Made by a program: the position numbers and the translations under genes
Notes under the pieces: model-generated
Databases searched by the model: none
What the model was told of the DNA's origin: nothing
The model's input: the letters and a program-made list of their open reading frames with translations, nothing else
Source of the DNA: an uncultured bacterium
GTDB taxonomy: Bacteria > Planctomycetota > UBA1135 > GCA-002686595
DNA: 27,059 nucleotides
Assembly: GCA_913058555.1 (NCBI GenBank)
Contig: CAJXRJ010000010.1
Span: 1 to 27,059, forward strand
Direction of reading: 5' to 3'
In this document: piece by piece, positions 1 to 6,670 of the stretch
Numbering within the stretch: the first letter of the stretch is position 1
Layout of the letters: each line of letters starts with the position of its first letter

Positions 1-1483
1 AGCCAATGTCGACGCTGCCCGCAATGCGCACGACGCCGCGCTGATCCAGGGGCTCAAAGTTGGATTGGTCGCCCGCGCTGATGAGCGGACTGCCACCAAG
101 GGGCCGATGGGTGAGCGTCGCGCCGCCGTTGCCCGTTAGGGGCCCGAGCATTGGATCGAGGGGCGCGCCGGTGGTCCCGACGCGATCGCCGTTGACACCG
201 TCCACGAGCCCGGACGCGAAGCCGCCGTCGCCAATGAAATTGAATCCCCCCGACGTGAAGATGCCGGCAACGTCGGCATAGGAGTGGGAGTTACCTGCGA
301 TCACGGTGCCTGAGATTGCCACGGGCGAGCCCGCCCCAAAACTTGAGGAGACGCCGAAGCCGTTTGTGTTCCCCACGATGGTTGTGCTGCGGAGGCTGAG
401 GTTGCCTGCTATCCTGATTCCGCTGCCGGCATTGCCGCTGATCGTGGAGTTCACCACGGTCGCGCTCCTGGGCAATAAGCTCATTATTCCGTAGCCAACA
501 TTGCTGCTGATCGTGGAGCTGTCGATGAGGAGGTCGCCACCTGTTGGGCCGCTCGACCCGTGGGCGACACCACCCGCGGAGAACAATGTTGTGTTATCGG
601 TGATGGTTGAGCCTTGGATGGTGAGGTCGTTGTTTCCATACATCGAGACACCTCCCCCCCAGTCCGCTGAGTTGCCTGTGATGGTGGAGTTTGTGATGAA
701 CACGCCGCCGCCGCCGCCGCGGCCTGCGCTCGGACGCCGCACCTCACCCGGGACGATCCCGGCGGGCGTGACCGCACGGCCCCAGAAGTCGTTGTCCGGG
801 TTGCTGTCGATGAAGATCGGCATTCCGGGGGCACCGCCAGCGGCGCGCGCGGTCTGGGATTGGGCCCCGAGCCCTTGGGCGCCACCGTCCCGACCAGCGG
901 TCGCCACGAGACCGAGGTTCGCGGGGTCGGCGGGATCCATCGACACCGGCTGATTGCTAGCGAGGGCGCCGCCTCCGCCGCCGGCCCCGCGGCGAGCGTC
1001 CTTGTTGATGATGGAGTAGGACGTCTCGCCACCCTCTCCCCCGCCAACCGCGGGGCCACTGCCGAAGCCAAACGCCCCCATGCCAGGGTTGCCACGGGGA
1101 CTCGACTGGCTCGTGAGGGGGCTACCGGCGCCGCCGTTCCCGCCGCCGCCCATGCCGGGGGCACCGGGCTCGGGCTGGTTGGTCGTGTTCAAAGTCCCCA
1201 CGCCAGGGGAGTCAAAGCCGGAGGCATCGAGGATCCCGTCGATGCGGACCTCAGCGGCAATGACACTGAAGGGTCGAGTGCCCTGAACGATCAGCCGGGC
1301 GCCAGGCTGGATGTCGAGGAGCCGAAGCTGGGCGCGGCCCAGCGCGTCGGTGTCGTAGACGAACGTGGTTCCACTCTGGACGACGAGGTCCTGTGCGATA
1401 CCGCTCGGCGCTGCGGCCGTGGCGAGGAACGCGGCCGCAAGGGCCGTGACGGGGGTCTTTGGGAAGTTCATGGCGAAGGACAT
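1..1483 (-). CDS. Secreted parallel beta-helix protein, choice-of-anchor Q type (3' end beyond window)
   Basis: I translated the minus strand directly. One open frame runs from ATG 1483 (or ATG 1471) to the left edge of the window without a stop, so the C-terminus is missing. The N-terminus is a signal peptide: MNFPKTP, then an Ala-rich hydrophobic stretch ending near GIAQ. About residues 100-280 are Gly-rich loops. After these come short repeated strands of the type 'STITGNSA', 'LLIDSSTISSNVG', 'STISGNAGSGI' and 'VISGTVIAGNS', typical of right-handed beta-helix (Pectate-lyase-3/Beta_helix) proteins. The visible end reads 'LGPLTGNGGATLTH', 'GGSPLISAGD', 'LDQRGVVR', 'VDIG', which matches the closing motif of choice-of-anchor Q proteins. 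A run of seven Cs at 654-660 keeps the frame. The likely role is a secreted or surface adhesin or polysaccharide-binding protein. The substrate is unknown. No Shine-Dalgarno precedes either start. Confidence 0.85.
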   Translation of the reverse strand, partial: MSFAMNFPKTPVTALAAAFLATAAAPSGIAQDLVVQSGTTFVYDTDALGRAQLRLLDIQPGARLIVQGTRPFSVIAAEVRIDGILDASGFDSPGVGTLNTTNQPEPGAPGMGGGGNGGAGSPLTSQSSPRGNPGMGAFGFGSGPAVGGGEGGETSYSIINKDARRGAGGGGGALASNQPVSMDPADPANLGLVATAGRDGGAQGLGAQSQTARAAGGAPGMPIFIDSNPDNDFWGRAVTPAGIVPGEVRRPSAGRGGGGGVFITNSTITGNSADWGGGVSMYGNNDLTIQGSTITDNTTLFSAGGVAHGSSGPTGGDLLIDSSTISSNVGYGIMSLLPRSATVVNSTISGNAGSGIRIAGNLSLRSTTIVGNTNGFGVSSSFGAGSPVAISGTVIAGNSHSYADVAGIFTSGGFNFIGDGGFASGLVDGVNGDRVGTTGAPLDPMLGPLTGNGGATLTHRPLGGSPLISAGDQSNFEPLDQRGVVRIAGSVDIG

Positions 1484-1599
1484 GCGAGATTCGGGGTGAG
1501 CGACAGACGGTTGGCGATGCGAGGGCGTAGCCCGGGCCACCGAAGCGCGTTGCCTATGCGCGCTCCGGGCCAGCGGGACCGCAATCATTGTGCCAGCGT

Positions 1600-2433
1600 C
1601 TATTCCTCCACGGCGGGGCGACCCAAGAGCAGCGGCTCGGTCAGCGATGCTGCGAGCTCGGGACGGAAAAGGAGCCACTCGTGGCTGTTCTGCTCGGGGC
1701 GCTCGATCACCCGGAGGGTCTGAAAGCTCCTCTCCAGCCCCCGGCGCAGGCCGTCCGGGCTCGGATAGAACTCATCCCCGTGGCCGTAGATCACCGCCGC
1801 GGGGGCCTCCACGGGGGCGAGGTCGCGGTACCAACGGGCCAAGGACTCGTAGTCGTAGGCTCGCAAACCACCGATCAGCCGGAAGTTCCGGATCGGGCTG
1901 CGCAGCCAGTTCGCCCAAAACCGGCCGCCGGAGTCCAGCAAGACCCTCCGAGCCCGGGCGCCGTCCCCGGCCAGCCCGAGGGCCATCTTGGTGTTCATCC
2001 AGGCAGACCGCGCCATGAAGAGGATCGCGGCGCCGCTGGAGGGCTGGACGGGATTGATCGCCACGATCGCACGGGGCCGAAGCGGCCCCTTCGCCGTGGT
2101 CAAACTGACGGCCGCCCCCGTGGAATGGCCGATGACGGGCGCTCCGGGGGCGAGCTGGCCCCCCTCGATGAGCCGCTCCAGGGTGCGGTGGGCCAGGCGC
2201 ATGCAGCTCCAAAAATGGACCGGCCCCCGCCGCAGCCCCCCGTTGGCGAAAAGAAACGGCGCCACGACGCGATACCCCTGGGCCGCGATCGCTGAAAGGA
2301 AGTCGCGATAGTCCTCAGGGGCCCTGCCATACCCGTGCAGGAAGACGAGGTCCGTCAACGGCCCCTTCACCGTCTCCGGCGACGGCTCGATGGTGAGGAC
2401 CGGAACGCTCTCCCCCGAAACCGCCAGATCCAT
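1600..2433 (-). CDS. Alpha/beta hydrolase fold protein
   Basis: This 277-residue protein is a compact alpha/beta hydrolase of unknown substrate. The oxyanion-hole motif HGYG lies at residues 33-36, the nucleophile elbow GHSTG puts the catalytic Ser at 104, and the likely acid and base are Asp220 (in 'GHGDEFYPS') and His251 (in 'NSHEW'). There is no signal peptide, so it is probably cytoplasmic. I chose ATG 2433 because the sequence becomes family-like there and a GGGAG lies about 11 nt upstream. ATG 2472 would add 13 residues. The frame stays open back to 4053, but that extension is antisense to pntA and is not coding. It could be an esterase, lipase or lysophospholipase-like enzyme. Its neighbour pntA is divergent, with 174 bp between the two starts that must hold both promoters. 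Confidence 0.85.
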   Translation of the reverse strand: MDLAVSGESVPVLTIEPSPETVKGPLTDLVFLHGYGRAPEDYRDFLSAIAAQGYRVVAPFLFANGGLRRGPVHFWSCMRLAHRTLERLIEGGQLAPGAPVIGHSTGAAVSLTTAKGPLRPRAIVAINPVQPSSGAAILFMARSAWMNTKMALGLAGDGARARRVLLDSGGRFWANWLRSPIRNFRLIGGLRAYDYESLARWYRDLAPVEAPAAVIYGHGDEFYPSPDGLRRGLERSFQTLRVIERPEQNSHEWLLFRPELAASLTEPLLLGRPAVEE

Positions 2434-2607
2434 CGATTCGATTCTCCCGCGAGTCCTTGCCGGATTGCCCATGGGATGACGATAGCACCCCTCGCGCGGG
2501 CGTTCGGACGACCGCTGCTTGCAACCCCCTGCACGGGCGAGTCTCCTTCTCTGGCTAGAGCTTGGCCCGTCACCAAGGCGAGCCCCCAGCCGGCCCCCAA
2601 TATCCCC

Positions 2608-4239
2608 ATGAAAATCGGAATCCCGAGAGAAACGCACCCCGGCGAGAGACGCGTCGCGGCCTCCCCCGCGGCGGTCGCGCGATACCTCAAGCTCGGCTTC
2701 GAGGTGACCGTGGAAGCGGACGCCGGCGCCGGCGCCAGCTACCCGGACGAGAAGTACATCGAGGCCGGCGCGTCCATCGTCTCCGGTGACGCGGCGTTTG
2801 GAGAGAGCGACGTGGTCCTCAAGGTGCGCGCCCCCAGAGAGCTCGAGGGAGGAGCCCACGAAGTGGACCGAATCCGCGAGGGTGCCACCTTGATCTCGTT
2901 CCTGTTCCCCGCCCAGGCGGAGGACGAAATCGAACGGCTCAGGGCCCGCGGCATCACGACCCTCGCGGTCGACCAGATCCCGCGCATAACCCGCGCCCAG
3001 AAGATGGACGCGCTCAGCTCGACCGCAAACATCGCCGGCTACCGCGCGGTGGTCGAAGCCTCGAACGAGTTCGGTAGCTTCTTCACGGGTCAGTTCACCG
3101 CCGCCGGCAAAGTGCCGCCCGCCAGGGTGCTTGTCATCGGCGCCGGCGTCGCGGGCCTCGCGGCCATCGGCGCCGCGCGGGGCCTCGGCGCCATCGTGCG
3201 CGCCTTCGACACCCGCGAGTCCGTACGTGACCAGATCAAGAGCCTCGGCGGCGAGTTCCTCACCGTCCAGATCGAAGAATCCGGCGAAGGCGGCGGCGGC
3301 TACGCGAAGACGATGAGCAAGGAGTTCATCGAAGCCGAAATGGCCCTCTTCCGCGAACAGGCCAAAGACATCGACATCGTCATCACGACGGCGCTGATCC
3401 CCGGCAAGAAAGCGCCGACGCTTTGGACCAAGGACATGGTCGAAACCATGCGTCCGGGCTCGGTCGTCGTGGACCTCGCCGCCGAGCAGGGCGGCAACTG
3501 CGAAGGCACCGTGCCCGGGGAGCGCACCGTCGTCGACGGAGTCGTCATCCTCGGCTACACCGACCTCGCAAGCCGGATGGCGAACGTGGCGAGCGATCTC
3601 TACGGCACCAACCTCGCACATCTCCTCGACGAGCTTGGTGGCGCCGAGGGTTACTCGATCGACCACGAGAATGAGGTCGTGCGCTGCGCGCTCATCACGG
3701 AGAAAGGCGAGATCATGTGGCCGCCGCCCAAGCGGCCTGAGCCGACGCCGGCCGCGAAGCCGCCGGAGGCCACCAAGGCCGCGCCCCCTGCGCCTGCAAG
3801 GCCCGCCGCCAAAGCACCAACCAAGAGCCACGGCCACGGTCCCGCCGAGCCCTCCGAGGCCGCCGGCAAGTTCAGCCCCCTGTCCATCGTCTTCATGGTC
3901 GTGCTCGCCGCTATTTGGGCGGGCCTGCGCCTGCAACCCACCGCAAGCGGACTCGACCCCAAAGCCGGTGAGTTCCTTCAGCACCTCACCGTCTTCGTGC
4001 TGGCATGCTTCGTCGGCTGGCAGGTGGTCTGGAACGTGACGCCTGCGCTGCATACGCCTCTCATGAGCGTCACGAACGCCATCAGCGGCATCATCGTTGT
4101 GGGCGGCTTGTTGCTCGCCACCGCGGAGGCTGGAAACGCCGCCGCTTGGGTAGGCGCCATCGCCGTTCTATTCGCCACGATCAACGTCGTCGGCGGTTTC
4201 CAGGTCACGCGGCGCATGCTGCGGATGTTCCGCAAGTAA
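2608..4239 (+). CDS. pntA: NAD(P) transhydrogenase subunit alpha
   Basis: This is the alpha subunit of the proton-translocating transhydrogenase, which couples hydride transfer between NAD(H) and NADP(H) to proton movement across the inner membrane. It has 543 residues against about 510 in E. coli. The N-terminus 'MKIGIPRETHPGERRVA' is diagnostic and fixes ATG 2608, although the frame is open further upstream. The NAD(H)-binding domain I fills residues 1 to about 370, with the Rossmann motif 'VLVIGAGVAGLAA' and the following 'VRAFDTRESVRDQ' near residues 173-205. Residues 372-421 form a Pro/Ala-rich linker containing 'SHGHG', longer than in the E. coli protein. After it come about four membrane helices (domain IIa). 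Domains I and IIa are fused as in proteobacterial PntA, not split into PntAA and PntAB. pntB follows 14 nt downstream. Confidence 0.97.
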   Translation: MKIGIPRETHPGERRVAASPAAVARYLKLGFEVTVEADAGAGASYPDEKYIEAGASIVSGDAAFGESDVVLKVRAPRELEGGAHEVDRIREGATLISFLFPAQAEDEIERLRARGITTLAVDQIPRITRAQKMDALSSTANIAGYRAVVEASNEFGSFFTGQFTAAGKVPPARVLVIGAGVAGLAAIGAARGLGAIVRAFDTRESVRDQIKSLGGEFLTVQIEESGEGGGGYAKTMSKEFIEAEMALFREQAKDIDIVITTALIPGKKAPTLWTKDMVETMRPGSVVVDLAAEQGGNCEGTVPGERTVVDGVVILGYTDLASRMANVASDLYGTNLAHLLDELGGAEGYSIDHENEVVRCALITEKGEIMWPPPKRPEPTPAAKPPEATKAAPPAPARPAAKAPTKSHGHGPAEPSEAAGKFSPLSIVFMVVLAAIWAGLRLQPTASGLDPKAGEFLQHLTVFVLACFVGWQVVWNVTPALHTPLMSVTNAISGIIVVGGLLLATAEAGNAAAWVGAIAVLFATINVVGGFQVTRRMLRMFRK

Positions 4240-4253
4240 GAGAGACTATCGAC

Positions 4254-5666
4254 GTGGAAACAGGACTTCGCACCGCCGCCTACATCGCGGCCACCATTCT
4301 CTTCATCCTCAGCTTGCGTGGGCTCTCGAGCCAGGTCACAGCGAGGAAAGGGAACATCTACGGCATGCTCGGAATGGGCATCGCCATCATCGCCACGCTC
4401 ACGTGCAGCGGCCTCGACGCCTTCGTGCCGATCTTGATCGCGCTCGTCGTCGGCGGCGCCATTGGCGCGCGCATGGCCCAAACCGTCGCCATGACGGCGA
4501 TGCCGCAGCTGGTCGCACTCCTGCACAGCTTCGTGGGCCTCGCCGCTGTGCTCGTGGGCTTCGCCACCTACCTCGCGCAAACCAAGACGGGCAGCGTCTT
4601 CGAGATCGAGATCTTCGTCGATGTCTTCATCGGCGCGATCACTCTCACGGGATCGATCCTCGCGTACCTCAAGCTCAAGGGCTCCGTAAGCGGTAGGCCC
4701 CTGCTCCTTCCGGGCCGGCACTTGCTGAACCTCGTCCTCGTGACGAGCGCCGTCGGGCTCGGCTACCTCTTCGTGCAGGGCACCGGCACCGAAGGGCTCT
4801 GGCAGCTCATCGCGATGAGCCTCATCGCCTGCGTCCTCGGGGCCCACCTTGTGGCGGCCATCGGCGGCGCCGACATGCCCGTGGTCGTCTCGATGCTCAA
4901 CAGCTACTCGGGATGGACCGCATCGGCCGCTGGCTTCATGCTCGGCAACGACCTGTTGATCGTGACGGGCGCCCTCGTGGGCAGCAGCGGCGCGATCCTG
5001 AGCATCATTATGTGCCGCGCGATGAACCGCTCGATCTGGAACGTCATCTTCGGCGGGTTCGGGTCCGATAGCGGCAAATCCCCCGCCCCCAGCACCGATG
5101 CCGCCCCCGAGGGCGATATCCAAGAAACCCAGGTCGACGAGGTCGTCGAACGCCTGGCCGCCGCCAAGAGCGTCGTCATCGTCCCCGGCTACGGCATGGC
5201 CGTCGCCCGCGCCCAGCACAAGGTGCACGAGATGACGGAGATCCTGCGGGATCGTGGCGCGAACGTTCGCTTCGCGATCCACCCGGTGGCGGGCCGCTTG
5301 CCGGGGCACATGAACGTGCTTCTGGCGGAGGCCAACGTGCCGTACGACATCGTGCTCGAGATGGACGAGATCAACGACGACCTTCCCGACACGGACGTGG
5401 TCCTGGTCATCGGCGCCAACGACATCGTCAACCCGGGCGCAGAGACCGACGAGTCCAGCCCGATCTACGGGATGCCTGTGCTCCAGGTCTGGGAGTCGCG
5501 CTTCGTCGTCATCATGAAGCGCAGCCGCGCCACGGGCTACGCCGGCGTCGACAACCCGCTGTTCTATCGGGACTCCGCCCACATGCTCTTCGGAGACGCC
5601 GGCACTTCGATGGACGGCATCGTTGCTGAGCTACGGGCCATGGCACCGGCGGGCGCCGGCGCGTAG
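4254..5666 (+). CDS. pntB: NAD(P) transhydrogenase subunit beta
   Basis: This is the beta subunit of the same enzyme: membrane domain IIb plus the NADP(H)-binding domain III. It has 470 residues, close to E. coli PntB (about 462). GTG 4254 was chosen because the protein then begins 'ETGLRTAAYIAATILFILSL', the first membrane helix. It lies 14 nt after the pntA stop with a weak AAGAGAGA upstream, and the next in-frame ATG would delete the first helix. Many membrane helices cover about residues 1-265. A linker 'SGKSPAPSTDAAPEGD' follows. Domain III then shows 'VVIVPGYGMAVARAQHKV' (GYG at 312-314), 'VLVIGANDIVNPG' and 'MKRSRATGYAGVDNPLF', all signature NADP(H)-site motifs. pntA and pntB form a two-gene operon ending at a strong terminator 20 nt downstream. 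Confidence 0.97.
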   Translation: METGLRTAAYIAATILFILSLRGLSSQVTARKGNIYGMLGMGIAIIATLTCSGLDAFVPILIALVVGGAIGARMAQTVAMTAMPQLVALLHSFVGLAAVLVGFATYLAQTKTGSVFEIEIFVDVFIGAITLTGSILAYLKLKGSVSGRPLLLPGRHLLNLVLVTSAVGLGYLFVQGTGTEGLWQLIAMSLIACVLGAHLVAAIGGADMPVVVSMLNSYSGWTASAAGFMLGNDLLIVTGALVGSSGAILSIIMCRAMNRSIWNVIFGGFGSDSGKSPAPSTDAAPEGDIQETQVDEVVERLAAAKSVVIVPGYGMAVARAQHKVHEMTEILRDRGANVRFAIHPVAGRLPGHMNVLLAEANVPYDIVLEMDEINDDLPDTDVVLVIGANDIVNPGAETDESSPIYGMPVLQVWESRFVVIMKRSRATGYAGVDNPLFYRDSAHMLFGDAGTSMDGIVAELRAMAPAGAGA

Positions 5667-5685
5667 CGCGGCCCAGCTGGGATGG

Positions 5686-5728
5686 AAAGGGGGCGCCGGT
5701 CTTTGGACCGGCGCCCCCTTTCTTGTTT
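5686..5728 (+). terminator. Rho-independent terminator of pntAB
   Basis: A perfect 16-bp stem, AAAGGGGGCGCCGGTC paired with GACCGGCGCCCCCTTT (5686-5701 and 5706-5721), closes a TTTG loop and is followed by CTTGTTT. It starts 20 nt after the pntB stop. On the minus strand the stem ends in TTT followed by CC, so it may also partly stop the convergent response-regulator transcript, whose stop lies about 70 nt away. Confidence 0.92.
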
Positions 5729-5790
5729 GAGTCCCATCAGCCTGCGTGCTCGCCCGATCCCGACCCCTGGCCCGATCGCTGGCCCGATAG

Positions 5791-6498
5791 CTAGCCCTGA
5801 AGGCTCGTCCCCTCCGAGTCGAGCCGCCACCGCACGGCGAATCGAATGAACTCTGCGGTGGTCGTGTAACCGAGCCGCCGCATCAGCCTGTACTTGTGAT
5901 ACTCGACCGTCTTGCGCGACACCCCGAGGGTGGCTCCCACACGCTTCGCCGCTTCCCCCGAGCAAAGGAGGCGGACGATCTCCCTCTGCCGGGGCGTCAG
6001 AGACTTGACGACGTCGGACTCCGGCTCGACGGTCAACAGGTCTCCGTCACCGGCCATCAGCGCGTCGACGTCGGCCTCGATCAGTGGCGAGACCCAGCGG
6101 TGACCCGCCAGGATCTCGCTGACGGCCCTGACGATTCGGGATGGCGCCTCCGACTTCATGATGTAGCCGTCAGCGCCGGCCTCCAGACACTTGACGGCGT
6201 AGGTCGGGTCCTCGTGCACCGTCAAGAAGATGGCTTTGCTGTCGACTCCGGCCATGCGGATTTCCTTGAGGGCCTCGAGCCCGTCGAGCTTCGGCATCAA
6301 GTAGTCGATGATCACCGCGTCAGGACGGAGCTCACAGGCGGCATCGACGAGGGCCTGGCCGTCGCCGACGGTGGACACGACGTGGAAGTTCGGCGCGAGC
6401 AGCCGCGTCAGCCCATCGAGGAAGATGGGATGATCGTCGGCAATGATGAGCGTCTTGCGATCGGCCTTGGCAGGCGGGATGAGCAGGCTGTTGTCCAT
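5791..6498 (-). CDS. Response regulator, NarL/FixJ family (receiver plus LuxR-type HTH)
   Basis: This 235-residue cytoplasmic two-component regulator has a receiver domain at about residues 14-130. The acidic pocket is D21/D22, the phosphoacceptor is Asp65 in 'VIIDYLMPK', the switch Thr is 93 and the conserved Lys is 115 ('IMKSE'). A LuxR/GerE helix-turn-helix occupies about 166-225 ('LTPRQREIVRLLCSGEAAKRVG', 'VSRKTVEYHKYRLMRRLG'). All residues needed for phosphorylation and DNA binding are present. No histidine kinase is encoded in the window, so it is an orphan here. Its start follows 172 bp of non-coding DNA holding a paired CCGTACGG palindrome. The gene just upstream in the same direction is the large repeat protein, a possible target, but nothing in the sequence proves this. 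Confidence 0.95.
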   Translation of the reverse strand: MDNSLLIPPAKADRKTLIIADDHPIFLDGLTRLLAPNFHVVSTVGDGQALVDAACELRPDAVIIDYLMPKLDGLEALKEIRMAGVDSKAIFLTVHEDPTYAVKCLEAGADGYIMKSEAPSRIVRAVSEILAGHRWVSPLIEADVDALMAGDGDLLTVEPESDVVKSLTPRQREIVRLLCSGEAAKRVGATLGVSRKTVEYHKYRLMRRLGYTTTAEFIRFAVRWRLDSEGTSLQG

Positions 6499-6635
6499 GA
6501 TCGTGGTCGTTGGCGTCGACCGGGACCTCTCAAGCTGTTGTCGTGGACGGACTTCCTGCAGTGGAGCCGCCTCTTCATGAACGGAAGGCTCCCTAACGTA
6601 TCAGCGATATCTGTAATGGGCGGGCCAGAGTCAGA

Positions 6636-6658
6636 CCGTACGGAACATTCCCGTACGG
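6636..6658. promoter_or_regulatory. Paired CCGTACGG palindromes (operator or hairpin)
   Basis: Two copies of the self-complementary octamer CCGTACGG lie at 6636-6643 and 6651-6658, 15 bp apart start to start. Together they form a near-perfect dyad with a 7-nt centre (AACATTC). The site is between the repeat-protein stop (13 nt away on the minus strand) and the response-regulator start (about 138 nt away). It could be a regulator-binding dyad or an 8-bp hairpin ending the upstream transcript. No T tract follows the hairpin on the minus strand, which weakens the terminator reading. Confidence 0.45.
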
Positions 6659-6670
6659 CCTTTGTCTCCC

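Noticed and set aside
654..660. C7 homopolymer suspected as a frameshift in the beta-helix gene
   Set aside because: Translation across it stays in frame and the beta-helix repeats continue on both sides.
860..1723. 287-codon plus-strand frame over the beta-helix gene
   Set aside because: The minus-strand translation has a signal peptide and beta-helix repeats; this frame shows only Arg/Gly-rich shadow sequence.
2434..4053. Long minus-strand frame continuous with the alpha/beta hydrolase, antisense to pntA
   Set aside because: The part beyond the hydrolase start has biased His/Gly/Arg-rich composition and no family match, while pntA on the plus strand is unambiguous. High GC keeps antisense frames open.
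3978..5582. 534-codon minus-strand frame antisense to pntA/pntB
   Set aside because: The product is His/Asp/Arg-rich without domains and lies against clear pntB motifs on the other strand.
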